Origin: Ovis canadensis
Lineage: Eukaryota; Chordata; Mammalia; Artiodactyla; Bovidae
Direction of reading: 5' to 3'
NCBI RefSeq assembly: GCF_042477335.2
Contig: NC_091262.1
Coordinates: 40,707,001-40,771,000, forward strand
Length of the DNA: 64,000 bases
Below, one piece after another: positions 42,764 to 64,000 of this stretch. The translations under genes were made by a program, and so were the position numbers. The notes under the pieces were generated by a model, which was given only the letters and a program-made list of their open reading frames with translations, was not told where the DNA came from and did no database searches. Numbering within the stretch: the stretch's first letter is position 1; every line of letters begins with the position of its first letter.

Positions 42764-42860
42764 ACTGCTGCTGCTGCTGCTAAGTCGCTTCAGTCGTGTC
42801 CGACTCTGTGTGATGCCATAGATGGCAGCCCACCAGGCTCTGCTGTCCCTGGGATTCTTG
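42764..42860 (-). mobile_element. BOV-A2 SINE, truncated
   Basis: CTGCTGCTGCTGCTGCTAAG to CTGTCCCTGGGATTCTT. Only the tail-side monomer remains. Confidence 0.85.
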
Positions 42861-43009
42861 TGCATTAAGAAAACTTCCTTTTAGTTAAAATAGGCTAATT
42901 TCTTGGCATTAAATCATTTTTCAAATAACCCAACAGACAAAGAGGATGCATCAGATATGAACAGACACTACAGAAAAATAAGCATGGCTTAGAAAGATAT
43001 GAGAAGATG

Positions 43010-43365
43010 CAGAACCACCCTCACTGTTAGGGAGTTACAAATTAAAACAAGGGGCACTTTTTACACCTATCTGAGAGACAACTCTGAAGAGGTTTGTTAT
43101 TTCCCTATGTTGGTGAGCATATGGAAAAACAGTTGTGGGTGAGTGTCAATTTTTTTAACCTTCTGGGAATAGAACAATATATTAAAATTTTAATTTGTTT
43201 TTTACCCAGCAACTCCTGCACACAGGTGTATAAAGTTGATTTTACCACTAGAAACCACCTATTATTTGTCAGTAGATTAAACAAAGTTACAGGATATCCA
43301 TTTATTGGATTATTATGTAGCCATTCATATAATATGGCCCAGATGAACAAAGGTGGGGCTGGAAC
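43010..43365 (+). mobile_element. Old L1 ORF2/3' remnant
   Basis: GTTACAAATTAAAACAAGGG, TACCCAGCAACTCCTGC and GGATTATTATGTAGCCATTC follow the order of L1 3' ORF2, strongly diverged. Confidence 0.5.
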
Positions 43366-43390
43366 AGACAAGAAATGCTCAAAAGAGCCT

Positions 43391-43666
43391 GCTGCTGCTG
43401 CTGCTAAGTCACTTAAGTCATGTCCAACTCTGTGTGACCCCATAGATGGCAGCCCACCAGGCTCCACTGTCCCTGGGATTCTCCAGGCAAGAACACTGGA
43501 GTGGGTTGCCATTTCCTTCTCCAACGCATGAAAGTAAAAAATGAAAGGGAAGTCGCTCAGTCGTGTTAGACTCTTAGCGACCCCATGGACTGCAGCCCAC
43601 CAGGCTCCTCCATCCATGGGACTTTCCAGGCAAGAGTACTGGAATGGGTTGCCATTGCCTTCTCCA
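43391..43666 (-). mobile_element. BOV-A2 SINE with 11-bp target duplication
   Basis: A full dimer from GCTGCTGCTGCTGCTAAGTC to GGGTTGCCATTGCCTTCTCC. CAAAAGAGCCT flanks it at 43380-43390 and 43667-43677. Confidence 0.95.
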
Positions 43667-43829
43667 CAAAAGAGCCTAGGCAACTAGAAATATGAGTGAA
43701 TATGAGTTGACTATTTTAATCAAGAGCAATTTACTCTCTAGGAAGGAAATAAAATGGTATTTCAGCCTTAATTCTAAAATAACTTAAAATTATTTAAATT
43801 CTTATCCCCACCAGCTACCCCATGGGTAC

Positions 43830-43970
43830 ATGCTTAGTCGCTCAATCATGTCTGACTCTGCGATCTCATGGACCTGTAGCCTGCCAGGCTCCTCTGTCCA
43901 CAGAATTTCCCAGGTAAAAATACTGGAGTGGGTTGCCATGTCTTCCTCCAGGGGATCTTCCTGACACAGA
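43830..43970 (-). mobile_element. Bov-tA SINE, truncated
   Basis: CATGCTTAGTCGCTCAATCA to GGGGATCTTCCTGACAC. The tRNA-like head is missing. Confidence 0.8.
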
Positions 43971-44005
43971 ACAAATGTTTATATGTGTATTAACAGGAAA
44001 AATGT

Positions 44006-44060
44006 CATATATATATATATATACGTATATATATACATATATATACGTATATATATATAA
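44006..44060. repeat. (TA)n tract with CGTA/CATA units
   Basis: About 55 bp of alternating TA with regular ACGTA and ACATA interruptions, self-complementary. Confidence 0.95.
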
Positions 44061-44089
44061 GTTGAAGGACAACAGCACCACAGATAAGA

Positions 44090-44300
44090 GTCAGGGCTCA
44101 AATCAGAGTGCCCTGGTTCAAATCCCAGTGTCTCCATTTATTAGCTGTGACTTCGGTACATAACTGACCATTCCAGAATTTTTCATCCTCATTTGGAAAA
44201 CAAAAACAATAGTAATACTAACTCATTGGGTTGACATATGGGTTAAAGAATTTAATAAATAAAAAGCAATGAGAATGGTGCATGGCATACAGTAAGTAAA
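44090..44300 (+). mobile_element. MIR element
   Basis: GTGCCCTGGTTCAAATCCCA, ATTAGCTGTGACTTCGGTAC and CATGGCATACAGTAAGTAAA follow MIR order. Confidence 0.6.
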
Positions 44301-45550
44301 TGTATATAATATATATATCATAGATCATGTATATATATCTTGAGTGAGAAAGAGAAATAACTCAAGTTGTGTTTGTATATACTTATATTTCTATGTTTAC
44401 GTATATGTTATATATGTTGATATATGTACTTTAGTTTGGAATATTCACTTCTAAAAAGGCATAGAATAAACTGTTAACAGGAGGGGGTAATGCCAAAAGA
44501 CATTTTTTCACTTTATAGCATCATCTACTGCTTAGTATATTAATTACTGACATGTCGATTTTCTTAAATTTAAAAAGCAGCATTAAAAACTTCAATGTAG
44601 AATAATTCTTAAAGTCGCAGCTTTGAACTCTCACATCTGGAGCTTATTAGAATTTTGTTTGGGGATAAAACACTGTGAAAACGAAGCTGAGGGAAAGTAA
44701 GTTTTGCTCTAGAAAGTGACTTTTAGACAGCAAATATTTAAGAGATTTTTATACTTACGAAATGGAGCATGGCTTTAAAATTTTTCTAGCACTGTAGGAC
44801 ACTTTAATCTTTGCTGCCAGAAAATGCCAGTCCGGGTATATGTGAAATATTCAGAGAGGCAGACTGTTCATCCCTGAGGTCTTCACACACTGGCAGCAGG
44901 GGCCAGCTGAGGGCAGGCTGTCGTCTGTTTTGTCTCCAGAGGCCGGGACAGGGCAGGATGAGCAGCTGGCAAGAGCCAGAGGGTGAGCGCCACCCACCCA
45001 CAAGAGCTGCTCAGCTGGCCTGTTTAGCAGTCTGCTGGAGGCTCGTTCAGAGCCAACAGGGCAGAAGGAATGACTGACATCTGTAGATCCCATTGATCAG
45101 ACCCAACCCGGGAGGTTGTCAGGCCTCCAAGTCACTCAGTTGTCCAGGGCACACCTCACCCAAGTCCAAGATAAATTTTAACTAAGTGCCTATGGGGCAG
45201 GGGATCCAGAGATTCCTAACTCAAACCACCACCAGACCACCAGGGGGATGGGCCAAGTGTCCAAGTGCTCTGATCCTAAAAGCTCCTGAATGGAGTGTTT
45301 GCTTTCTATGTAGACACTGATGAAGAATTGTATGCATGTTTACTTAGGCAGGCAGGTGCTAGGTGATCTACTCTGTTGACAAACAGGTACTTCTTTATTC
45401 TCTGGGAACCCACTGTCCCAACCACCTTACCTGTGTTGTGCCATTTAACCCTCACAGGTAGAGACAACTATTTCCAATTGCCTGAAGTCCACAGGGTCAA
45501 AAAAAGTCGGACATGAGTGACTGAACAACCTGGGTTAAGAAACTGAGGCC
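44301..45550. other. Intergenic, AT-rich then unique
   Basis: TA-rich DNA to about 44430, then unique sequence. Open frames at 44811-45077 and 44804-45093 lack any known motif. Confidence 0.45.
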
Positions 45551-45552
45551 TG

Positions 45553-45857
45553 GCGCTTCCCTGTGATTCAGTGGTTAAGAATTCACCTGCCGACGCAGGG
45601 AACGTGGGTTTGATCCCTTATCAGGGAAGATCCCACATGCTGCTGAGCAACTAAGCCTGTGCACCACAACTATTTAGCCTGTGCTCTAGAGTCCAGGAGC
45701 CGCAACTACTGAGCCCACGTGCCCTAGATCCCGTGCTCCACACCGAGAGAAACCGCTGAAATGAGAAGCCCACGCATGGCAACTAGGGAGTGGCCCATGC
45801 AGCAATGAAGACCCAGCACAGCCAAGAGTAGAAATAATAAAATTATTTTAAAAACAG
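45553..45857 (+). mobile_element. CHR-1-type SINE, long form
   Basis: Forward copy: GCTTCCCTGTGATTCAGTGG, box B GGTTTGATCCCTTAT, GCAACTAAGCCTGTGCACCA, then an A-rich tail. It is useful as the forward reference for the reverse CHR copies. Confidence 0.88.
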
Positions 45858-46098
45858 AGTATCGCACAGGTGAGGGTGACCCAGGCAACACAGCTGGTAA
45901 GTGGCAGAACTACAGCACACACCACACCTGTTTACATTTCTGACTGTCACGTGTTGACTCATATGCTTTACTGATTCCCACTTCCCATAAGGATATGCAG
46001 TGTTTACTATGGAATGGGCAAAGGTTAAAACATACGTACGATAACATGTGAACTCTTAAAAGGAGGAAAAACACACAGACACACAACTACAGAGTATC

Positions 46099-46225
46099 AG
46101 GAAAACCCTGGTGGCTCAGACGGTAAAGTGTCTGCCTACAATGCGGGAGACCTGGGTTCAGTCCCTGGGTTGGGAAGATCTCCTGGAGAAGGGAATGGCA
46201 ACCCACTCCAGTATTCTTGCCCCGC
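46099..46225 (+). mobile_element. Bov-tA SINE, 3'-truncated
   Basis: AACCCTGGTGGCTCAGACGG to CTCCAGTATTCTTGCCC, then a short CCCCGCCCCAAAAAA. Confidence 0.88.
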
Positions 46226-46251
46226 CCCAAAAAAGGGGCTCAAAGAAATAT

Positions 46252-46448
46252 GGGCTTCCCTGGTGGCTCAGATGGTAAAGCGTCTGCCTACAATGCGGGA
46301 AACCCAGGTTTAATCCCTGGGTTGGGAAGATCTCCTGGAGAAGGAAAGGGCAACCCACTCCAGTACTCTTGCCTGGAAAATCCCATGGACGGAGGAGCCT
46401 GGGGTCGCAAAGAGTCGGACACGACTGAGTGACTTCACTTTCACTTCA
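46252..46448 (+). mobile_element. Bov-tA SINE
   Basis: GGGCTTCCCTGGTGGCTCAG to GGACACGACTGAGTGACTTC. It shares TCTGCCTACAATGCGGGA with the copy just upstream. Confidence 0.92.
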
Positions 46449-46547
46449 CCACAGATTAGGGAAGTTAGTCTTTTAGAGGTGTGTAGAAAACTTTTCTTTG
46501 AATTTCATGACATTCATGAATCCAGAAATGTAAAAAGTAACCAAGAT

Positions 46548-46665
46548 GGACTTCCTTGGTGGCCCAGTGGTAATGTTCTGTGCTCCCAACTCATGGGGCA
46601 TGGGTTCAACCCCTGGTTAGGGATCTAAGATCCCGCATGCCTCACAATGCAGCAGAAAAAAAGAG
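46548..46665 (+). mobile_element. CHR-2-type SINE
   Basis: GGACTTCCTTGGTGGCCCAG and box B GGGTTCAACCCCTGG. Confidence 0.85.
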
Positions 46666-46702
46666 GTGGGGCGGGGGAGTGACCAAGAGAATCATCCTTA
46701 AG

Positions 46703-46822
46703 TCGCTAACATTTTTACAGCAAAGTGATTCAGATTCTTTTCCATTATAGGTTATTACAAGATATTGACTGTAGTTCCTGTGCTGTGCAGTAGGTCCTTG
46801 TTGTTTATCTATTTTATATATA
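46703..46822 (-). mobile_element. L1 3' fragment
   Basis: AGCAAAGTGATTCAGATTCT and TGTGCTGTGCAGTAGGTCCT are the complement of L1 3' UTR sequence. Confidence 0.65.
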
Positions 46823-46827
46823 GTAAT

Positions 46828-47046
46828 GTGTGCACGCTTAGTCTCTCAGTTGTGTCCGACTCTTTGTGACCCCATGGACTGTAACCCACTGGGCTCCTCT
46901 GTCCATGGGATTCTCCAGGCAATACTGCAGTGGGTTGCCATGCCTTCCTCCAGGGGATCTTCCTGACCCAGGCATGGCACTCCCATCTGTTTGCATTTCC
47001 TGCATTGCAGGTAGATTCTATACCCACTAAGCCAGCTGGGAAGCTC
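46828..47046 (-). mobile_element. Bov-tA SINE
   Basis: GCTTAGTCTCTCAGTTGTGT to AAGCCAGCTGGGAAGC in reverse. Confidence 0.88.
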
Positions 47047-47071
47047 CAAAATATATACACTACTACATGTG

Positions 47072-47600
47072 AAACAGATGATCAAAAAGGATTTACGGAA
47101 CAGAAATTGTACTCAGTATCTTGTAGTATAGCACAAAAACTAGACTTAGTATCTTGTAGTAACCTCTAATGGAAAAGAATCTAAAAGACAATATAGATTT
47201 ATATATGTAACTGTTATTATATATTATTATATAATATATATTTGTGTATATTTGTGTATGTAACTGAATCACTTTGCTGTACACCTGAAACTAATACATT
47301 GTAAATAAACTATATTTCAATAAAAATCATTTTAAAAACAATTCTTAAAAACTACCAGTATCCAGTTCTAACTCAACATGGGCACATGTGCAGTAGACAC
47401 TGTATAAAATAGTGTAACATTATTTTTAGCTGCAAAGAAGTGGGAATGATTTCAATGTCCATCAGTAAGAAATGGATAAATATCATGTAGTTTATTCATG
47501 ATGAAATACTACATAGCAGTTACAGTTAGTGAGCTTGATCTGTTTATTTCTTCAGCAGACATTAAAAAGGTAAGTATGTACAACACATGCAGTATTATAG
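47072..47600 (+). mobile_element. L1 3' end and older L1 remnant
   Basis: TAACTGAATCACTTTGCTGT and GTACACCTGAAACTAATACA end in AAACTATATTTCAATAAAAA near 47328. A second, older L1-like part follows (GTGGGAATGATTTCAATGTC, GAAATGGATAAATATCATGT). Confidence 0.6.
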
Positions 47601-48270
47601 TACTTACTTAAGACACACTTACATATTGTTTACGGTTGTTTATATGTATATATTTACATGCATACAACATATATAACTAAACAAGTGGTGAATGGACACA
47701 TGCTGAACTCTTAGTAGCTTGAGGGGAATGCAACTAAGTGTGGGGATTAGACTACATTTTGGTATCTGTAATATTTTAATAACAAAATGACTAGATGGAA
47801 GTAAAATGTCAACAGTTGTTGACATAACAGAAGTATGAGTGCTTGTCACACTAGATTCTGTACTATTCTTCATCTGTTAAATTGCTCTAAATTGAAGTCA
47901 TACCCGATACTAAGTGCTGGAGTGCATGTGAGCAGTGTTGCTCACTGAAAGCTGATGAATGCATCTGCAACCCTGGATAAATATTGGCTAAACTCGTGTT
48001 TTCTTAGGAATGCTGCAAGGCCTGCTGGATGGAATGCCCCCCTACCCACACAGAGACACAGGTACTGCTGCCTGGGGCAGACTTAGGCTTTTTCAATGTC
48101 CCAGGGAACTCTAGGCTACAGCCCCAAGACCAAGCATGTGAACTAGAGTACCTACATGGACGAATTCCTGCAGGCCCCTGTATCCCAAAGGGATGTTCCC
48201 ATGGCAGGGTAAACTTTTCATCTGGAACACGCCGCAACCTCCTGGGTCTGTCATGGTCGGGAGGGCATTT
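47600..48270. other. Intergenic, no feature recognised
   Basis: AT-rich, then unique DNA. Nothing is supported. Confidence 0.45.
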
Positions 48271-48271
48271 T

Positions 48272-48512
48272 GTTGTTGTTGAGTCATTCAGTAGTGTCTG
48301 CCTCTTTGCAACCCCTGGACTGCTGCAAATCAGGCTTCCATGTCCTTCACCATCTCCCGGAGCTTGCTCAAACTCACGTTCATTGAGTTGGTGATGCCAC
48401 CCAACCATCTTATCCTCTGTCCTCCCCTTCTCCTCCTGCCCTCAGTCTTTTCCACCATCAGGGTCTTTTCCAATGAGTCGGTTTTTTGCATCAGGTAGCC
48501 AAAGTATGGGAG
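48272..48512 (-). mobile_element. BovB LINE 3' end
   Basis: TTGTTGTTGAGTCATTCAGT to CATCAGGTAGCCAAAGTA, the complement of the BovB 3' end. Confidence 0.88.
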
Positions 48513-48627
48513 GGCATGATGTGAAGTAATTAAGCACTGTGAAGAAATGTGAAAACGCTGCACATTTTTCCATGGGTTTGTGAGGAGCGCTAACCTGGGT
48601 CCACTTTCTACTCTTAGAAGCTTCATC

Positions 48628-48794
48628 CGTCTACTTCTGGCTGTGCTCGGCCTTCATTGCTGCACAGGCCTCTCTCTAGTTCTGGCACTCTCTAGCTGCA
48701 GCCCTCAGGCTTCCCACTGCTGTGGCTTCTCTTCCTGCTGTGCTCCCTGCATTGGCAGGTGGGTCTTTTACCACTGAGTCCCCAGGGAAGACCG
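48628..48794 (-). mobile_element. CHR-type SINE
   Basis: CTTCTGGCTGTGCTCGGCCT to GAGTCCCCAGGGAAGACC in reverse. Confidence 0.75.
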
Positions 48795-48949
48795 CTGTCT
48801 GCTTCTAAAGTGGAATTATTTATACTAGATTCTTCTCTGAGGTTAGAACGAGCTGTAGGTCTTGGAAGATAATCTTGTTACCATGTCATTTATGATTCAT
48901 TCATTACTCCAGTCCACTCATTTATTCATCCATCCATTTACAGTCAACA

Positions 48950-49560
48950 GATGTTTCATGAAATACCTAGGATAGGCAGCCTTCTGAGATGCCCCCCAGG
49001 ATTCCTGCCCCTGTTGTACATTTCCTGAAAATTTTGTTGAGTATGTTGGCACCTGTGAATCTGATAAGATTTCACACTCATGATGAGGTTCTATTATATG
49101 GTAAAGGTGAATTTATTTAGATATAATTAAGGTCTCTGACTAATTAACTTTGAATGAATCAAAAGGACATTATCCCAAATGAGCCTGACCTAATCAGGTG
49201 AGTCCTTTAAAAGATAGTCCACGTCTTGCCAAGAGAAAGATTCAAATGTGGGAAGGCCTTCTCTTGCCAGCCTTGAAAATACAAACAGCCACACTATGGA
49301 GAGGATCATGTGGTAAGGAAATACAGGCCGCCTCTGGGATTAGAACACCTCAGTCCTACAACCCCAAGGAAGTGAATGCTGCCAACAGCCACAAAACATT
49401 GGAAGGTGACCCCCTAGCCCCAGATGAGATGCAGACCCTTGGATGACACCTTGCTTGAGACCCCAGCTGAGCATCCAGGTAAACCATGGAAACTGGGATG
49501 ATAAATGAGTGTTGTTTTAAGTTACTAAGTTTGTTATGTAGTGAGAAGGAGAAAACAAGT
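48950..49560 (+). mobile_element. Possible MaLR-type LTR fossil
   Basis: AAATGAGCCTGACCTAATCA, AGGCCGCCTCTGGGATTAGA and TTGTTTTAAGTTACTAAGTT resemble the ends and middle of ERVL-MaLR type LTRs. The assignment is weak. It would be an old, pre-ruminant element with no internal region. Confidence 0.35.
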
Positions 49561-50024
49561 ACAAAATCTGTTATATATCAGTTACCAGGGCTGCAGAAAT
49601 GACTAAACACCATTCCTCTCCCAGAGGAACTCAACAGTCCAATGGAGAAGACAGAAAACTTAAAAGATAAATTTAAAGTGAAAGAGTTATCATGGAAATA
49701 GGACAGGAGTGCAAGTGAGTATAGCTCTGCTATTTCCTTGGGGCTAATTGGCTGGGTGCCATCAACCTGGAATTTTCTGTGTCTGTGCATTCCTCCTCCA
49801 CCTACTACATGGAGAAAGCCTGTTGGCAGTAAGAGAAAACAAGGTCAACAAACAGTAGAGTCGAGAAGTGAAAAGACAAAATCCAGAAGATGTTTGATAG
49901 CCAGGTCCACCTGAGCCTGAAGCTAGCTTGATCCTCATCCCTCCCAGTTAAAGGAACCAATAAACCTTGGGGATTTTGTTACGTCCAACCCAAGTGTCCT
50001 GACTAATTAATACAGATATATGTG
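49561..50024. other. Intergenic, no feature recognised
   Basis: Unique DNA between a probable LTR fossil and a Bov-tA. Confidence 0.45.
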
Positions 50025-50240
50025 TGTGCTTAGTCGTTCAGTTATGTCTGACTTTTTGCGACACCATGGACTGTAGCCCACCAGGCTCCTCTGTCCATGG
50101 GACTTTTCAGGCAAGAATACTGGAGAGGGTTGCCATTTCCTCCTCCAGGGGATCTTGCCGGACACAGGGATCCAACCTGTGTCTCCTGTCTCCAGCATTG
50201 CAGGCCAATTCTTTACCCGCTGAGCCATGGGGGAAGCCCT
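50025..50240 (-). mobile_element. Bov-tA SINE
   Basis: GTGCTTAGTCGTTCAGTTAT to GAGCCATGGGGGAAGCCC in reverse. Confidence 0.9.
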
Positions 50241-50280
50241 AATACAGATACATAGCTGGGTAAATAATTTGGTACATTCT

Positions 50281-50551
50281 TCAGTTCAGTTCAGTTCAGT
50301 TCAGTCACTCAGTCATGTCCGACTCTTTGTGACCCCATGGACTGCAGCACGCCAGGCTTCCCTGTCCATCACCAACTCCCGGAGTTGACTCAAGCTCATG
50401 TCCATTGAGTCGGTGATGCCATCCAACCATCTCATCCTCTGTGTCCCCTTCTCCTCCCGCCTTCAATCTTTCCCAGCATCAGGGTCTTTTCAAATGAGTC
50501 AGCTCTTCACATCAGGTGGCCAAAGTATTGGAGTTTCAGCTTCAACATCTT
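50281..50551 (-). mobile_element. BovB LINE 3' end with (CAGTT)n
   Basis: CAGTTCAGTTCAGTTCAGTT then CAGTCACTCAGTCATGTCCG to AAAGTATTGGAGTTTCAGCT. It stands about 430 bp beyond the TMC3 stop and could lie in the 3' UTR. Confidence 0.9.
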
Positions 50552-50978
50552 ACATTCTTAATAAATTTTACTCTGGTCATTATCAAACTGATTATTAATA
50601 TGAAGTAATTAAGCACTGTGAAATCTTTAAGGGCAGCCAACTCATTTTGGGGTGCTTATCAGGAAGGACTGAGTTATGTGTGCTACAAGAGAACATTATA
50701 ACACAAACAGGTCCCTCCTAAGATTCAGGACAAGAGTAGACATGTCAGGTGAGGGTTTTGCAATTAGATGAGCTGCCTGGCTTGCTTATGATTTGGAGTC
50801 ACACTGAATGGGTCTCTGGGCCACAACCAGCAGATGACGTGCCTGGATATGCCCCACTGATCACATCTGCTGGGTGTGTTTGTCTGTCGTCCCAGAAGGG
50901 GAGGGACCATGCATTGTCAACCACACCACATTCCACCAGTAGGAGCGATTTCTAGGAACAGGATGCCAGAAGAAAGCC

Positions 50979-63998
<13,020 letters not shown>

Positions 63999-64000
63999 AG

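Overview
The window is nuclear DNA from a bovid ruminant (cattle, sheep, goat or close kin). It carries mammalian-type split genes with GT-AG introns and is crowded with ruminant retroposons: BovB LINEs, Bov-tA and BOV-A2 SINEs, CHR tRNA-Glu SINEs and a ruminant-type L1 3' end. The gene content and order match the mammalian IL16 - STARD5 - TMC3 block (human 15q25). Gene identities and residue comparisons with human rest on recalled protein sequences; no alignment was run.

Layout. (1) 1-31.1 kb, + strand: the 3' part of IL16, nine coding exons (5524-30857) and a polyadenylation signal at 31115. The exons encode the last 884 residues of the long PDZ scaffold, all of the shorter pro-IL-16 (internal ATG at 16422, 628 aa) and the secreted C-terminal cytokine (121 aa after a caspase-type SSTD site). 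(2) 31.1-33.2 kb: a convergent intergenic gap. (3) 33.2-41.3 kb, - strand: the complete STARD5 gene, six coding exons giving 213 aa, the same length as human, with a GC-rich TATA-less promoter near 41.3-41.6 kb. (4) 41.6-51.0 kb: an intergenic stretch of mainly SINEs, L1 pieces and AT-rich DNA. (5) 51.0-64.0 kb, - strand: the last five coding exons of TMC3, covering the final transmembrane segment and the long cytoplasmic tail. The rest of TMC3 lies beyond the right edge.

The three genes do not form a pathway. IL-16 is a PDZ scaffold and CD4-binding chemoattractant precursor, STARD5 a soluble START-domain sterol/bile-acid carrier, and TMC3 a transmembrane channel-like protein. I found no additional intact gene, no RNA gene, no CRISPR and no novel multi-gene system. 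The more interesting signals are small: a triple NAG splice acceptor inside the mature IL-16 coding region, a GC-AG intron in TMC3, a possible PDZ ligand at the TMC3 C-terminus, a BovB LINE nested in a hAT element and facing an inverted BovB neighbour, a TG-rich minisatellite, a solo ERV LTR with flanking duplication, and several SINE insertions with clean target-site duplications. Repeat boundaries were judged by eye and may be off by 10-20 bp. Exon edges were placed on splice consensus, reading phase and protein similarity.
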